From: Kocuria subflava
GTDB taxonomy: Bacteria; Actinomycetota; Actinomycetes; Actinomycetales; Micrococcaceae
Reading direction: 5' to 3'
Assembly (NCBI RefSeq): GCF_012163155.1
Contig: NZ_JAAVUN010000011.1
Location: 1 to 64,000, forward strand
DNA: 64,000 nt
The notes beneath the pieces are model-generated. The model made no database searches. It saw only the letters and a program-made list of their open reading frames with translations, and had not been told where the DNA came from. Each line of letters starts with the position of its first letter. Position 1 is the first letter of the stretch. Made by a program: the position numbers and the translations under genes. Positions 49,600 to 60,036 of the stretch are shown here, piece after piece.

Positions 49600-49614
49600 G
49601 GTTGCTCTCCTGTC

Positions 49615-51711
49615 TCAGGTGTTCGGATCGAGTCGCTTCAAGGCTCCCAGGACCACGGTGCGATCCGCCGTGGTCCACAACGGCGGCAGGCTTGCCCGCA
49701 GGAATCCCCCGTACCGGGCTGTGGCAATCCGTGAGTCCAGTATGGCCACCACACCGCGGTCAGAGGCGGAACGGATGAGTCGCCCCGCTCCTTGGGCCAG
49801 GCGAACGGCCGCGTGCGTGGCAGAAACGGCCATGAAGCCGTTGCCACCGGCCTCAGCGGTGGCCCGGGTCCGTGCCGTGGACAACGGATCATCGGGGCGC
49901 GGGAACGGAATGCGGTCAATCAGCACCAGACGGCAGGAGTCCCCGGGGACGTCCACCCCCTGCCACAGGCTCATGGTCCCGAACAGGCAGGTTTCCGGGT
50001 CCTCGGCGAACTCTTTGACCAGGGAGTTCAGTGAGGTCTCCCCTTGGCACAGGATGGGGATCTCTGCGCGCGAGCGCACATGTTCTGCTGCTTCTTCCGC
50101 TGCTCGCCGGGAGGAGAACAGCCCCAGAGCAGCACCCCCGGAGGCTTCGATCAACTCCAGGATTTCATCCAGCATGCCAGGGGAAAGTTGGCGCCCGGGC
50201 TTTTCCAGGTGCTTGGCCAGGTACAGGATGCCCTGCCGGCCGTAGTCGAACGGGCTTCCCACGTCCACGCCGTCCCACCGCGGGGCACCAGCACCCTGCA
50301 GTCCCAGATCACCGGCCACGGAGTCAAAGGACTCCCCCACGGAGAGCGTGGCCGAAGTCATCACCACGGTTCGCTCCGCAAACAGTCCGTCACGCAACTG
50401 ACCAGCCACGGACAGCGGGGCTATGTGCAGGGTGGCCGGGTCATCGTCCTGGGCGGGCACGTAGCCGCGTCCGGCTTCCCATCCGCCCACACGGGAGAGC
50501 CAGAGAACCTCGCGTTGTTCATCGGCCTCCAGCATGCGTTGACACAGTTCCAGGACCTCGGTCACCCGGGAACGCGCCATCTGCCGGCCGCCGTCGGTGT
50601 CGGCCTCCTGCCCGGTTCCTCTTTCCGGCTTGGAATCGGTCAACGCTTGCCGGGCGGCGTCACGGATGCGCGCCACCGCTGCTGTCATGGCCTCGGTGAG
50701 CCCGCGGGCCAGGAGTTCCGCGGGGACACCGGAGAGGGACCGTTCCAGATCATCGGCACCGGAGCTGAGATCATCGGTCTTGGCCGAGGTGTGCTTGCGG
50801 ATGGAGGTGGCCGCCGCTCGCACCGTGGCCGCGGACAGCGCCCCGGTCACAGCGCCGGTCACGCGGTCGCGCAGTTCGTGGGCCTCGTCAATGATCACAA
50901 CGTCGTGTTCGGGCAACACTTGAAGATCTTCAAAGGCGTTGATGGCCAACAGCGCGTGGTTGGTGATCACCACATCCGACTCTGCAGCGCGGGCCTTGGC
51001 CAGTTCCGCAAAACACTCCTCCACGAACGGGCAGGAGCGTCCCAGGCACTCGCGTGCCGTGACGGAGATCTGCCGCCAGGCCAGGTCGGTCACCCCGGGC
51101 AGGACCTCGTCCCGATCGCCGGCGTCCGTCTTGGCCGCCCAGCCGCGTAGTCGCTGAACTTCTTGCCCCAAGGACGAGACCGGCCCCGACGACGGATGGG
51201 AACCTTCCCCGGGGGCGGCGAACAGTGCGCCGTCGTCGTCTTCCGGATAACCGCCCTCCAACTTGTGCAGGCAGGCGTAGTTGCTGCGCCCCTTGAGCAG
51301 GGCGACCTCCATGCCCTCCGGCAGCTCGCCCTCCAGAGCGCCCAGGAGCCGCGGGACGTCACGGCCCACCACCTGGGACTGCAGCGCCAAGGTGGCGGTG
51401 GCGATCACCACTGGTTTGGAGGCAGCGCCGCGGTTTGCGGCGGCATGGTGAAGTGCTGGCGTCAGGTACGCCAGCGACTTTCCCGTACCCGTGCCCGCCT
51501 GGACCAACAGGTGCCGTTTGAGCTCAAGTGCTTCAGCCACTTTGGCGGCCATGAACCGCTGACCGTCACGGCGCTGCCCTCCCAGGGTCTCAACCGCGGT
51601 GTCCAGCAACGCAAGCGCATCGGCTGCGCCCGGCAAGGTTTCCGGACGGTCAGTGACCGCCCGGCCCTTGCCGTCGCGAATGCTGTCCGACGGGGAGGCA
51701 GGAGCGCTCAT
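49615..51711 (-). CDS. DinG/XPD-like ATP-dependent DNA helicase
   Basis: 698 residues. Walker A QAGTGTGKS, DEAH box IIDEAHELRDR and a C-terminal helicase half (LFGTMSLWQGVDVPGD, AQGAGRLIRS). Four cysteines between motifs Ia and II (NYACLHK, ARECLGRSC, VEECFAE) match the 4Fe-4S cluster of XPD/DinG proteins. Probably acts in repair of structured or damaged DNA. ATG 51711 overlaps the hflX stop by 4 bp. No SOS box was seen directly upstream. Confidence 0.93.
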   Translation of the reverse strand: MSAPASPSDSIRDGKGRAVTDRPETLPGAADALALLDTAVETLGGQRRDGQRFMAAKVAEALELKRHLLVQAGTGTGKSLAYLTPALHHAAANRGAASKPVVIATATLALQSQVVGRDVPRLLGALEGELPEGMEVALLKGRSNYACLHKLEGGYPEDDDGALFAAPGEGSHPSSGPVSSLGQEVQRLRGWAAKTDAGDRDEVLPGVTDLAWRQISVTARECLGRSCPFVEECFAELAKARAAESDVVITNHALLAINAFEDLQVLPEHDVVIIDEAHELRDRVTGAVTGALSAATVRAAATSIRKHTSAKTDDLSSGADDLERSLSGVPAELLARGLTEAMTAAVARIRDAARQALTDSKPERGTGQEADTDGGRQMARSRVTEVLELCQRMLEADEQREVLWLSRVGGWEAGRGYVPAQDDDPATLHIAPLSVAGQLRDGLFAERTVVMTSATLSVGESFDSVAGDLGLQGAGAPRWDGVDVGSPFDYGRQGILYLAKHLEKPGRQLSPGMLDEILELIEASGGAALGLFSSRRAAEEAAEHVRSRAEIPILCQGETSLNSLVKEFAEDPETCLFGTMSLWQGVDVPGDSCRLVLIDRIPFPRPDDPLSTARTRATAEAGGNGFMAVSATHAAVRLAQGAGRLIRSASDRGVVAILDSRIATARYGGFLRASLPPLWTTADRTVVLGALKRLDPNT

Positions 51712-53378
51712 GCGGAGTGTGGGGTGGAACCGACCGATTCTGCCTGACCATCGGCCACGGTGAACTCCGGCGGGTTCTCCGGCACGTAGTGCGCCAGTTC
51801 CCCGGCCAGGTCCTCACGGACCTTCACCAGAAGGTGCGTGCCCTCGGCAAGGTATTCGGTGCGCAGGATCTCCGCATCCCAGCTGTGCAGGCGAGAGACG
51901 ACGTCGCCGTCGCTGTAAGGCACCACCATGTCCAGAACGTGATCCGGACGCGGGATGGAGGAGGCGATCAAGTCCTTGAGCTCATCAATCCCGGCACCGG
52001 TGTGCGCGGAGACCACAGCCACGTTCCTGTACGTGTTGCGCAGTCGGTCGATCACAAATGGGTCAGCGGCATCAGCCTTGTTGACCACAATGATCTCCGG
52101 CAGCGTGGTGGCCTGGATGTCAGCAAGGACCTCACGCACCGCACGGATCTGTCCCTCCGCATCCGGGTGTGCTCCATCCACCACGTGCAGGATCAGATCC
52201 GCATCCGCGACCTCTTCCAGGGTGGAGCGGAATGCCTCCACCAGCTGGGTGGGCAAGGATCGGACGAACCCGACGGTGTCGGAGAGGGTGTATCCGATTC
52301 CATCCGGTGTGGTGGCCTTGCGGACCGTGGGGTCCAGGGTGGCGAACAGCGCGTTCTCCACCAGCACCCCGGCGTCCGTGAGCCGGTTCAACAATGAGGA
52401 CTTGCCGGCGTTGGTGTAGCCGGCAATAGCCACTGACGGAACGGAATTGCGACGACGACTGAGCCGCTTGGCCTCACGGGCCGGCTTCATCCCGGCGATC
52501 TCCCGCTTCAGCTTTGCCATGCGGGCACGGATGCGGCGGCGGTCCAACTCGATCTTGGTTTCACCGGGACCACGCGAGCCGATGCCTTCACCGGCTGCGG
52601 CCCGGCCACCGGCCTGACGGGAGAGGTTGCCACCCCAACCACGCAGACGCGGCAGCATGTACTCCAGTTGGGCCAGTTCAACCTGCGCCTTGCCCTCCTT
52701 GGACTTGGCGTGCTGGGCAAAGATGTCCAGGATCAGACCTGTGCGGTCGATGACCTTGACCTTGACCACGTCTTCCAGGGCACGGCGCTGGGAGGGGGCA
52801 AGTTCCTCATCCACGATCACGGTGTCCGCACCGGTGGCTGACACGATCTCCTTGAGTTCCAGCGCCTTGCCGGATCCCAGGTAGGTGGCCGGATCCGGGG
52901 TGGCACGGCGCTGAATCACGCCGTCCAACACCTCGGAGCCTGCGGTTTCGGCCAAAGCGGCCAGTTCGCGCAGGGAGTTCTCTGCATCCTCGGCGCGGCC
53001 AGAGGTCCACAGCCCCGCCAGAACCACCTTCTCCAGGCGTAGTTCTCGGTACTCGACCTCCGTGATGTCCTCGAGTTCCGTGGACAGATTGGCCACACGG
53101 CGCAAGGACTGCCGCTCGGCAAGGTCGAACTGGTCTCCGTCAGCTGTGGTGTGAACCGTGCGTTGGGACAGTTCGCGGGCGCGGCCACCCAGAACGTGGG
53201 GCTGCCAGTCTCCGGCATCTTGACCGTCGGCGGCGTCCACGATCGTCCCGGAGCCACGGCCTGCGCGGACGCGGGAGAGCACACGCTCCACCACGTCCTC
53301 AAGTTCTGACTGGGACGGCTGGTGGCCGCCCCGTGCCGGTGCCGTGGTGTGTTCGGGCGAGTTTTGGGAGTTGGTCAT
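51708..53378 (-). CDS. hflX: GTPase HflX
   Basis: 556 residues. N-terminal nucleotide-binding-like domain (LVGSGKALEL-type TYLGSGKALELKEIV), linker rich in Gly/Arg (GGRAAAGEGIGSRGPGET), then the G domain with G1 GYTNAGKSSL, G3 DTVGFVRSLP and G4 VNKAD. HflX splits stalled ribosomes and acts under heat or antibiotic stress. An extra ~90-residue N-terminal region is present, as in other actinobacteria. Coupled to the DinG-like helicase by ATGA. Confidence 0.96.
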   Translation of the reverse strand: MTNSQNSPEHTTAPARGGHQPSQSELEDVVERVLSRVRAGRGSGTIVDAADGQDAGDWQPHVLGGRARELSQRTVHTTADGDQFDLAERQSLRRVANLSTELEDITEVEYRELRLEKVVLAGLWTSGRAEDAENSLRELAALAETAGSEVLDGVIQRRATPDPATYLGSGKALELKEIVSATGADTVIVDEELAPSQRRALEDVVKVKVIDRTGLILDIFAQHAKSKEGKAQVELAQLEYMLPRLRGWGGNLSRQAGGRAAAGEGIGSRGPGETKIELDRRRIRARMAKLKREIAGMKPAREAKRLSRRRNSVPSVAIAGYTNAGKSSLLNRLTDAGVLVENALFATLDPTVRKATTPDGIGYTLSDTVGFVRSLPTQLVEAFRSTLEEVADADLILHVVDGAHPDAEGQIRAVREVLADIQATTLPEIIVVNKADAADPFVIDRLRNTYRNVAVVSAHTGAGIDELKDLIASSIPRPDHVLDMVVPYSDGDVVSRLHSWDAEILRTEYLAEGTHLLVKVREDLAGELAHYVPENPPEFTVADGQAESVGSTPHSA

Positions 53379-53514
53379 GAATCCTTTTCGTGTTGCAGCC
53401 GGCGCTGATCAGGTACCTGCTTGTGGTGTAGCGGCAGGGTGTGGGCCGGCGGGTCTTCCACGGGTACAACGGTGTAACGGTGTGTGTTGTTCCCCGCCGT
53501 CTAGGCTATCGGTC

Positions 53515-54159
53515 ATGACGGTGCACTACTTCCTCACCCCGGAAACTCCTGAACAACGTACTCAGATGCAGGTTGAGCTTCGCGGACGCACCGTCTCCGT
53601 GGTCACCTCCGCAGGGGTCTTCTCCCCCAAGGCCCTGGACAAGGGCACGGCCGTTCTGCTGGACTCCGCACCTGACCCGGCCGGAAGCGAGTTCTTGGAC
53701 CTTGGCTGCGGCTGGGGTCCCATCACCCTGGCCCTTGGCCTCTCTGGCGCGAACCTCTCAACGGAGTCAACCGACGACGACGCACCGCGGGTCACCGCCG
53801 TGGACGTCAATGAACGCTCTCTGGCCTTGACCCGGGACAACGCTGCCGCCAACGGCGTTCGCGCGGAAACCTACCTGCCGGAGGACGTTCCTGCCGAGCG
53901 GCGCTTTGACGTGATCTGGTCCAATCCGCCCATCCGTGTTGGCAAGGAGGCCCTGCACCAGATCCTGTTGCAGTGGCTGCCGCGGTTGAGTCCGGACGGG
54001 GTTGCCTGGTTGGTGGTGCAGAAGAACTTGGGGGCAGACTCCCTGCAGAAATGGCTGGTGACGGCTTTGGCGGAGGCCACCGGCCAGAGCTGGGACGTGA
54101 AGCGTAGTGCCACGTCCAAAGGCTTTCGGGTGCTTGCGGTCAGCCGAAAGTCCCGGTAG
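53515..54159 (+). CDS. RsmC-like class I methyltransferase
   Basis: 214 residues, single MTS-type methyltransferase domain: FLDLGCGWGPITLAL (SAM binding), VTAVDVNERSLAL, and the NPPIRVGK motif that marks N6-adenine or N2-guanine methylation. Short compared with two-domain RsmC, hence possibly an actinobacterial variant of the 16S rRNA G1207 enzyme. A TAGGCT -10 (53502-53507) lies 7 bases before ATG 53515, so the transcript is likely leaderless. Its 3' end overlaps the convergent dapF by 20 bp. Confidence 0.88.
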   Translation: MTVHYFLTPETPEQRTQMQVELRGRTVSVVTSAGVFSPKALDKGTAVLLDSAPDPAGSEFLDLGCGWGPITLALGLSGANLSTESTDDDAPRVTAVDVNERSLALTRDNAAANGVRAETYLPEDVPAERRFDVIWSNPPIRVGKEALHQILLQWLPRLSPDGVAWLVVQKNLGADSLQKWLVTALAEATGQSWDVKRSATSKGFRVLAVSRKSR

Positions 54160-55207
54160 CCACCACCACGGCGGGCCCGGCCAGGACCACGTGTTCAGCC
54201 CCGTGCGGGCCCTCCACGAATGTTGCTGAGACCACGCCACCGGGGACTTCCACCAACCATTCATCGGGTGCTGTCTCCCCGGCCCAGAAACGCGTGGCGG
54301 CAGCGGCAGCGCAGGCACCGGTTCCGCAGGACTGGGTCTCCCCCACGCCGCGTTCGTGAACACGCATGAGGATCCGACCGATCTCCTCGGAGCCCTCCCC
54401 TTCCTCGTCAATGGGCACCACAAATTCCACGTTGGTGCCTTCCGGCGGGGTGGGCCGCACTGTGGGTTCCGTGAACAGTTCCAGTGAATCCAGCTTTTCG
54501 CCCTCGGCGAGAGCCACCACCGTGTGCGGGTTGCCCATGGTGATGGACACCGCCGGACGCGGGACGCGCAGCCCACCACCCGTGACCACGGCATCAGATC
54601 CGCGGGAGCGAGCGGAATCGCCGTCGATGAATCCCCACGGCCCCATGTCCACGGCGTACCCGTCCGCCGTGCGAGCCACGGTCTTGACCCCCGCACGGGT
54701 GCCGATGCGGACCACCTCCCCCTGGGGCAGGTCGATCAATCCCTGTGCGGCCAGCACGTGGACGAAGACTCGGACACCGTTACCGCACATCTCAGCAATG
54801 GAGCCGTCCCCGTTGCGGTAATCCATGAACCATTCTGCTTCCGGCGCCTGGTCCAACAACGCCGCGCCCTCGTCCAGGTTGGCCGAACGGGTGATGCGGA
54901 TGAAACCGTCACCACCGATTCCCTGGTGACGGTCACACGCCAACTGCACGGTCTCTTCCGAGAGCAGCAGTTCGGCCTCAGGATCCACCACCACCACAAA
55001 GTCATTGCCTGTGCCGTGTGCCTTGATGAAAGGCCACCCGGTCAGCTCACCAAAAACCTCATCGGCACGGGTGCGCTCAGCGGCGGACAGTGCCTGGGAG
55101 CCGGCGTGCGTTGCCGCGTTGGGCTCGGCGTCAGTGTTGGGCTGGGCCTCAGCCCGGGACTGAGTGGATTCTGCCTGCTGCGGGGATTCGGGGTGCTCGG
55201 TAGTCAC
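54140..55207 (-). CDS. dapF: diaminopimelate epimerase
   Basis: 355 residues. Converts LL- to meso-diaminopimelate for lysine and peptidoglycan synthesis. The two catalytic cysteines are in SIAEMCGNGVRVF and TQSCGTGACA. About 55 Gln/Glu/Ala-rich residues precede the conserved FIKAHGTGNDF; other in-frame starts are possible there. Follows miaA with a 9-bp gap. Confidence 0.95.
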   Translation of the reverse strand: MTTEHPESPQQAESTQSRAEAQPNTDAEPNAATHAGSQALSAAERTRADEVFGELTGWPFIKAHGTGNDFVVVVDPEAELLLSEETVQLACDRHQGIGGDGFIRITRSANLDEGAALLDQAPEAEWFMDYRNGDGSIAEMCGNGVRVFVHVLAAQGLIDLPQGEVVRIGTRAGVKTVARTADGYAVDMGPWGFIDGDSARSRGSDAVVTGGGLRVPRPAVSITMGNPHTVVALAEGEKLDSLELFTEPTVRPTPPEGTNVEFVVPIDEEGEGSEEIGRILMRVHERGVGETQSCGTGACAAAAATRFWAGETAPDEWLVEVPGGVVSATFVEGPHGAEHVVLAGPAVVVATGTFG

Positions 55208-55216
55208 GCGACCATG

Positions 55217-56158
55217 CTAATCCGCAATTCCACTGCGCCGGATCAGCTCCAGTGTGTGCTTCACCAGCAGCGGATCAGTGGCATCAAGCCACTGCACCCG
55301 GGGGTCGCCACGGAACCAGGTCACCTGACGTTTGGCGAACTGCCGGGTGGACACCACGGTGGAGGTCACAGCCTCCTCAATGGTCATCTCACCGTCCAGC
55401 ACAGCCAAGAACTGCCCGTAACCCAGGGCTCGGGACGCCGTCTTGCCCTCACGCAGTCCCCTGGGAATCAAACGGCGGACCTCATCTTCCAGCCCCGCCT
55501 CCACCATGGCGTGCACCCGCTGCTCCAAGCGGTCGTGCAGCTGCGAACGGTCCAGGTCCAGGGCGATCTGGATGGCCGGTTGCACGTACTCCCGAGTGGG
55601 CATGAACGCCGTGAACGGCCGGCCCGTGACCTGGTGAACTTCCAGCGCGCGAACCAAACGGCGGTCATTCTTAATCCGCGCCGCAGACTCCGGGTCCACC
55701 GCCTGCAACCGCGTGCGCAGTGCACCCGGACCGTGCGCGGCCAGTTCCTCTTCCAAACGACGTCGGACCGCTGGATCCGTACCGGGAAACTCCATGTGGT
55801 CCAAGGCGGCCCGGACATACAACCCAGAGCCACCCACCAGGATGGGTACGTGGCCACGCTGCCAGATCTGCTCAAAGCACTGCCGCGCCTGGTGCTGGAA
55901 CGCGGCCACGGAGGCTTCCTGGGTGACATCCATGATGTCCAACAGGTGGTGGGCCACCCCGGCGCGTTCCTCCACCGTGGCCTTGGCCGTCCCGATGTCC
56001 ATGCCCCGGTAGAACTGCATGGCATCCGCGTTGACCACTTCCCCGCCCAGCTGCTGAGCAAGCTGGACACTCAGGGCAGTTTTGCCCGTGCCGGTGGGGC
56101 CCACCAGCGCAATGACGGGCAGGGAAGCCGGGGACGGCGTCGTCGTGAAATCAGCCAC
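55217..56158 (-). CDS. miaA: tRNA dimethylallyltransferase
   Basis: 313 residues. Adds the dimethylallyl group to A37 of tRNAs reading UNN codons. P-loop [30 protein letters not shown] and [12 protein letters not shown] are diagnostic. GTG 56158 lies inside the last codons of miaB (8-bp overlap), which indicates coupling; there is no strong Shine-Dalgarno, but the longer frame runs through miaB. Supplies the substrate for MiaB. Confidence 0.95.
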   Translation of the reverse strand: MADFTTTPSPASLPVIALVGPTGTGKTALSVQLAQQLGGEVVNADAMQFYRGMDIGTAKATVEERAGVAHHLLDIMDVTQEASVAAFQHQARQCFEQIWQRGHVPILVGGSGLYVRAALDHMEFPGTDPAVRRRLEEELAAHGPGALRTRLQAVDPESAARIKNDRRLVRALEVHQVTGRPFTAFMPTREYVQPAIQIALDLDRSQLHDRLEQRVHAMVEAGLEDEVRRLIPRGLREGKTASRALGYGQFLAVLDGEMTIEEAVTSTVVSTRQFAKRQVTWFRGDPRVQWLDATDPLLVKHTLELIRRSGIAD

Positions 56159-57764
56159 CGTTGACCGGGGCCGCGGCCACAGGCAGGGTGGGCATTCCCA
56201 AATTGACCTGGCCGGCTTTGGTGCTTCCGGCAGCGCCCGAGCCGGTCCCGCAGGACTGCGCCTGCTCACGTTCCCAGGCATCGCCCCCACGGGCACGCCG
56301 CAGGTGGTACTGGTCCGCGGCAGGATCGGCAATCAGGTGGTAGGCAGCCGCCTGGGTGACGGGAACCGTCACAAAATCACCCGGGCGTGGAGCCTCAGCG
56401 CCCTCCGGCACGGAGAAATGCACCAGGCGCTGATCCTGGGCGCGCCCGGACAGACGGTGGGTTTCACCGCTCTTCTTGCCGGCATTGGCCGTCACCAACA
56501 ACTCCACGGTACGGCCCACCAGAGCCGCGTTCTCCTCCGCGGCAATGCGATCCTGCAATGCCACCAGGCGTTCAAAGCGTTCCTGGACCACGGCCTTGGG
56601 CAACTGGTCTTCACGCTCACCGGCGGGGGTGCCCGGGCGCACCGAGTACTGGAAGGTGTAGGCCATGGAGAAACGGGACTCCTCCACCACACGCATGGTG
56701 TCCTGGAAGTCCTCCTCCGTTTCCCCGGGGAAACCCACAATGATGTCCGTGGTGATGGCAGCTTGCGGGATCTGATCCCGAACCTTTTCCAGAATGCCCA
56801 GGAACTTCTTGGACCGATAAGACCGTCGCATGTCCTTGAGCACGCGGTCGCTGCCGGACTGCAACGGCATGTGCAACTGGGGCATTACGTTGGGGGTCTG
56901 GGCCATGGCGTCAATGACGTCGTCCGTGAAGGCCGCCGGATGCGGAGAGGTGAACCGTACCCGCTCCAAACCTTGAATCTCACCGCAGGCGCGCAGCAGC
57001 TTGGAGAACGCCTGCCGGTCACCAAAGGACACCCCGTAGGAGTTCACGTTCTGACCCAACAGGGTGACTTCCACGGCACCTTGGTCCACCAGGGCCTGGA
57101 CCTCGGCCAAGATGTCACCGGGACGGCGGTCCTCCTCCTTGCCCCGCAACGACGGCACGATGCAGAACGTGCACGTGTTGTTGCACCCCACGGAGATGGA
57201 CACCCAACCGGCGTAAGCCTGATCCCGCTTGGTGGGAAGGGCCGAGGGGAAGGTCTCCAGGGACTCCAGGATCTCGATCTCGGCTTCCTCATTGTGCCGA
57301 GCCCTCTCCAGCAGCACCGGCAGGGAACCGATGTTGTGCGTACCGAACACCACGTCCACCACGGGGGACTTCTTGAGAATGGTGTCCTGGTCCTTCTGCG
57401 CCAGGCAGCCGCCCACGGCCACCTGGAAATCCTTGTTCTTCTGCTTCTGCGGCACCAGTTGGGACAGGTGTCCGTAGAGCTTGTTGTCCGCGTTCTCCCG
57501 CACCGCGCAGGTGTTGAACACCACCAGATCTGGATCCTCACCGTCACGGACTGGTGTGTAACCGGCGGTTTCCAACAGGCCGTTGATCCGCTCGGAATCG
57601 TGGACGTTCATCTGGCACCCGAAGGTGCGGACCTCAAAGGATCGGGGCGAATCCAGCACGGGGATCTCCGGGGCCTGCGTGGAGGGCCCGGTACGGGGTG
57701 TGCTGGTGGTCTGGGTGTGGGCGCTTCCAGCAGTTACCTGGGCGTCAACGTCGGTCATACTCAC
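56151..57764 (-). CDS. miaB: tRNA-2-methylthio-N6-dimethylallyladenosine synthase
   Basis: 537 residues. Radical SAM methylthiotransferase: N-terminal cluster cysteines in [17 protein letters not shown] and GGCLAQK, radical SAM motif CNNTCTFC, and a C-terminal TRAM domain. An N-terminal Thr/Pro/Ala extension of ~45 residues and a C-terminal tail of ~45 residues lie outside the conserved domains. Operon order recA-recX-miaB-miaA-dapF. Confidence 0.96.
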   Translation of the reverse strand: MSMTDVDAQVTAGSAHTQTTSTPRTGPSTQAPEIPVLDSPRSFEVRTFGCQMNVHDSERINGLLETAGYTPVRDGEDPDLVVFNTCAVRENADNKLYGHLSQLVPQKQKNKDFQVAVGGCLAQKDQDTILKKSPVVDVVFGTHNIGSLPVLLERARHNEEAEIEILESLETFPSALPTKRDQAYAGWVSISVGCNNTCTFCIVPSLRGKEEDRRPGDILAEVQALVDQGAVEVTLLGQNVNSYGVSFGDRQAFSKLLRACGEIQGLERVRFTSPHPAAFTDDVIDAMAQTPNVMPQLHMPLQSGSDRVLKDMRRSYRSKKFLGILEKVRDQIPQAAITTDIIVGFPGETEEDFQDTMRVVEESRFSMAYTFQYSVRPGTPAGEREDQLPKAVVQERFERLVALQDRIAAEENAALVGRTVELLVTANAGKKSGETHRLSGRAQDQRLVHFSVPEGAEAPRPGDFVTVPVTQAAAYHLIADPAADQYHLRRARGGDAWEREQAQSCGTGSGAAGSTKAGQVNLGMPTLPVAAAPVNGG

Positions 57765-57806
57765 CCCACAAGAATAGTGGGGCCGTCAACTTGGCCGACC
57801 GGTGGC

Positions 57807-58529
57807 TCAGTACTCAGAATCCTGGGAGAGCTCACCCAGGACTTCTTTCACGACGTCGAACGCCATGCCCGGCGCATAGCCCTTTCTGGCCAGCATGGAA
57901 ACCAAGCGGCGCGTGAGCTTGTCCCGTGTGCTGCGTTCAGCCATCTGTGTGGCCAACTGTTCACCGGACGGCGCTTTGCGGCGGACCAACTCAAGAGCGT
58001 CCTGGCGCTCCTGTTCGTCAGTTCGTTGCTGCAACGCAGCTTCCGCCACATCGGGGTCAATGCCCTTGGCCTGAAGATCACGCCGCAGGGCCGGGCGAGC
58101 CAGTTTGCGGGTCTCCGCCCGCGACCGAACGAATGTCTGGGCAAAGGAGACGTCATCCACCAGCCCAACTTCTTGGAACCGGTCCAGAACAGTCATGGCC
58201 ACCGATTCCGGGACACCACGATCCGCCAGCTTGTCCTCAAGCTGGCGGCGTGACTTTGCAGAGGCCGTGAGCTGACGCAGCACAATGTTCCGGGCGGCCT
58301 CCACCTGACCCGGGTCCATGTCTCCGGAAGCTGTACCGGCGTGATGGCCGACCCCGCCAGTCTCCGCCGGTTGCCCCTCAACGTGCGCGGAGTTGATCTG
58401 CTCGGTGCCGGACTGCACGGTGTCCAACTCTGCCGAGTCGTACTCCGGTGATGGTTCAGCACTCCGACCCCTGGCCCGTTGACGCTGCTGCGCGCGGCGT
58501 CGGCGCTGTTCGTAGGGTGACTCTGACAA
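57807..58529 (-). CDS. recX: RecX regulatory protein
   Basis: 240 residues. Core from about residue 75: AARNIVLRQLTASAKSRRQLEDKLADRG, then VDDVSFAQTFVRSRA and two further three-helix repeats. The basic N terminus (RRRRAQQRQRARGRS) is non-conserved. RecX binds RecA filaments and limits their activity. It lies 83 bp downstream of recA, beyond a hairpin that probably reduces its expression. Confidence 0.93.
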   Translation of the reverse strand: MSESPYEQRRRRAQQRQRARGRSAEPSPEYDSAELDTVQSGTEQINSAHVEGQPAETGGVGHHAGTASGDMDPGQVEAARNIVLRQLTASAKSRRQLEDKLADRGVPESVAMTVLDRFQEVGLVDDVSFAQTFVRSRAETRKLARPALRRDLQAKGIDPDVAEAALQQRTDEQERQDALELVRRKAPSGEQLATQMAERSTRDKLTRRLVSMLARKGYAPGMAFDVVKEVLGELSQDSEY

Positions 58530-58560
58530 GGGAACCTCTCATCTGGGTCTGGATACTCCA

Positions 58561-58593
58561 CGACCCCGAAAGGAATCATCACTTTCGGGGTCG
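58561..58593 (-). terminator. hairpin between recA and recX
   Basis: 11-bp arms CGACCCCGAAA (58561-58571) and its complement (58583-58593) with an 11-nt loop, 20 bp past the recA stop. No U tract. Probably a partial terminator that keeps recX low relative to recA. Confidence 0.75.
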
Positions 58594-58612
58594 GGACTAC
58601 TGGCGGGCCACC

Positions 58613-59710
58613 TCAGAAGGCAGCCTTGGCGGAGGCATCTTCCGAGCCGAAGTCGGCCACCACGCCGTCGGCATCGACCTCCGGGGAATCGTCTCCCACG
58701 ATCCCGAGCTTGGTCAGGATCTTGTGTTCGATCTCCAACGCCATCTCCGGGTTGTCCCGCAGGAAACGGCGAGCGTTCTCCTTGCCCTGGCCCAGCTGGT
58801 CACCCTCATAGGTGAACCAGGCGCCGGACTTCTTGACGATGCCTTGCTCCACGCCGAGGTCGATCAGACCACCCTCGGTGGAAATGCCCTGGCCGTACAG
58901 GATGTCGAACTCGGCCTGCTTGAAGGGCGGGGCCATCTTGTTCTTGACGATCTTGGCCCGGGTGCGGTTGCCCACAGGGTTGGCGCCGTCCTTCAAGGTT
59001 TCAATGCGGCGGACGTCCACCCGGACCGAGGCATAGAACTTCAATGCCTTACCGCCGGTGGTGGTCTCCGGGGAGCCGAAGAACACACCAATCTTTTCAC
59101 GCAGCTGGTTGATGAAGATGGCTGTGGTCTTGGAGTGGGACAAACGGCCGGTGATCTTACGCAGGGCCTGGGACATCAAACGGGCCTGCAGACCGACGTG
59201 GGAATCACCCATCTCACCTTCGATCTCCGCCTTGGGCACCAAGGCCGCCACGGAGTCGATCACCACGATGTCGATGGAGCCAGAGCCCACCAACATGTCC
59301 ATGATCTCCAGAGCTTGTTCACCGGTGTCCGGCTGGGAGACCAAGAGGTTGTCAATGTCCACACCGAGCTTCTGGGCGTAGACCGGGTCCAGGGCGTGTT
59401 CGGCGTCGATGAAGGCGGCAATGCCCCCGGCCTTCTGAACGTTGGCCACGGCATGCAAAGCCACAGTGGTCTTACCGGAGGACTCAGGACCGTAGATCTC
59501 CACCACACGGCCGCGGGGGAACCCACCGGTGCCCAGCGCGACGTCCAAAGCGATGGATCCGGTGGGGATGACCTCCACCTTCTGCGCGGGGCGCTCCCCC
59601 AAACGCATGACGGAGCCCTTGCCGTAGTTCTTGTCGATCTGGGCCAGGACGGTTTCCAGTGCCTTTTCGCGGTCCGATACGGCGTTGCCCGAGCTGTTCT
59701 TGGGGGCCAT
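58613..59710 (-). CDS. recA: recombinase RecA
   Basis: 365 residues. Walker [11 protein letters not shown], loop L1/L2 region including [19 protein letters not shown], and Walker [12 protein letters not shown]. Drives homologous recombination and stimulates LexA cleavage. Upstream on the same strand are a RecA-NDp-type promoter and an SOS box. RBS AGGTGAACC precedes ATG 59710. Confidence 0.98.
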   Translation of the reverse strand: MAPKNSSGNAVSDREKALETVLAQIDKNYGKGSVMRLGERPAQKVEVIPTGSIALDVALGTGGFPRGRVVEIYGPESSGKTTVALHAVANVQKAGGIAAFIDAEHALDPVYAQKLGVDIDNLLVSQPDTGEQALEIMDMLVGSGSIDIVVIDSVAALVPKAEIEGEMGDSHVGLQARLMSQALRKITGRLSHSKTTAIFINQLREKIGVFFGSPETTTGGKALKFYASVRVDVRRIETLKDGANPVGNRTRAKIVKNKMAPPFKQAEFDILYGQGISTEGGLIDLGVEQGIVKKSGAWFTYEGDQLGQGKENARRFLRDNPEMALEIEHKILTKLGIVGDDSPEVDADGVVADFGSEDASAKAAF

Positions 59711-59827
59711 GGTTCACCTCGTGTGGGTTCGTGGTGCGGCCGCTGCGGCCGCCGTGAAGGGGCGGAGAAATCTGAGGCGCTTGAGCTGAGCCTCCGGTGA
59801 CCACTCCGCCATGAGCTGTCAGAAACA

Positions 59828-59850
59828 ACGCTAGACAGGGGGTCAGACAA
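59828..59850 (-). promoter_or_regulatory. RecA-NDp-type (PafBC/ClgR-linked) promoter of recA
   Basis: On the minus strand TTGTCTGAC, then CCCCTGT, then CTAGCGT. This matches the mycobacterial LexA-independent recA promoter pattern TTGTCRGTG-N8-TAnnnT. It lies about 120 bp before recA. Its -35 half is the 20-bp sequence shared with the lexA upstream region. Confidence 0.7.
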
Positions 59851-59962
59851 CACAAGGCTGGAGCACTGCAACCGTGGGGGAAGAACACCGTTGCGCAGGA
59901 ATCCAGAGCCCTGTGGAGTCTTGAAGGCTCGCCTCAAGCACCACCAGAACACTACACGGTGT

Positions 59963-59978
59963 TCGAACATTTGTTCGG
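59963..59978. promoter_or_regulatory. SOS box upstream of recA
   Basis: TCGAACATTTGTTCGG, one base off a perfect LexA palindrome, 253 bp upstream of recA and beyond the RecA-NDp promoter. The 326-bp recA-DUF3046 gap holds no gene besides these control elements. Confidence 0.88.
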
Positions 59979-60036
59979 ATAGGAGATCGTGGGCGTGTCA
60001 TTCACACCAGCCACGCGGTCCCCGCCGTCACGCGAA

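Noticed and set aside
56082-58253. A 723-codon open frame on the plus strand opposite miaB, miaA and recX
   Set aside because: It is the antisense shadow of well-identified minus-strand genes; composition is skewed to Gly/His/Arg/Leu as expected for reversed high-GC codons, with no recognisable domain.
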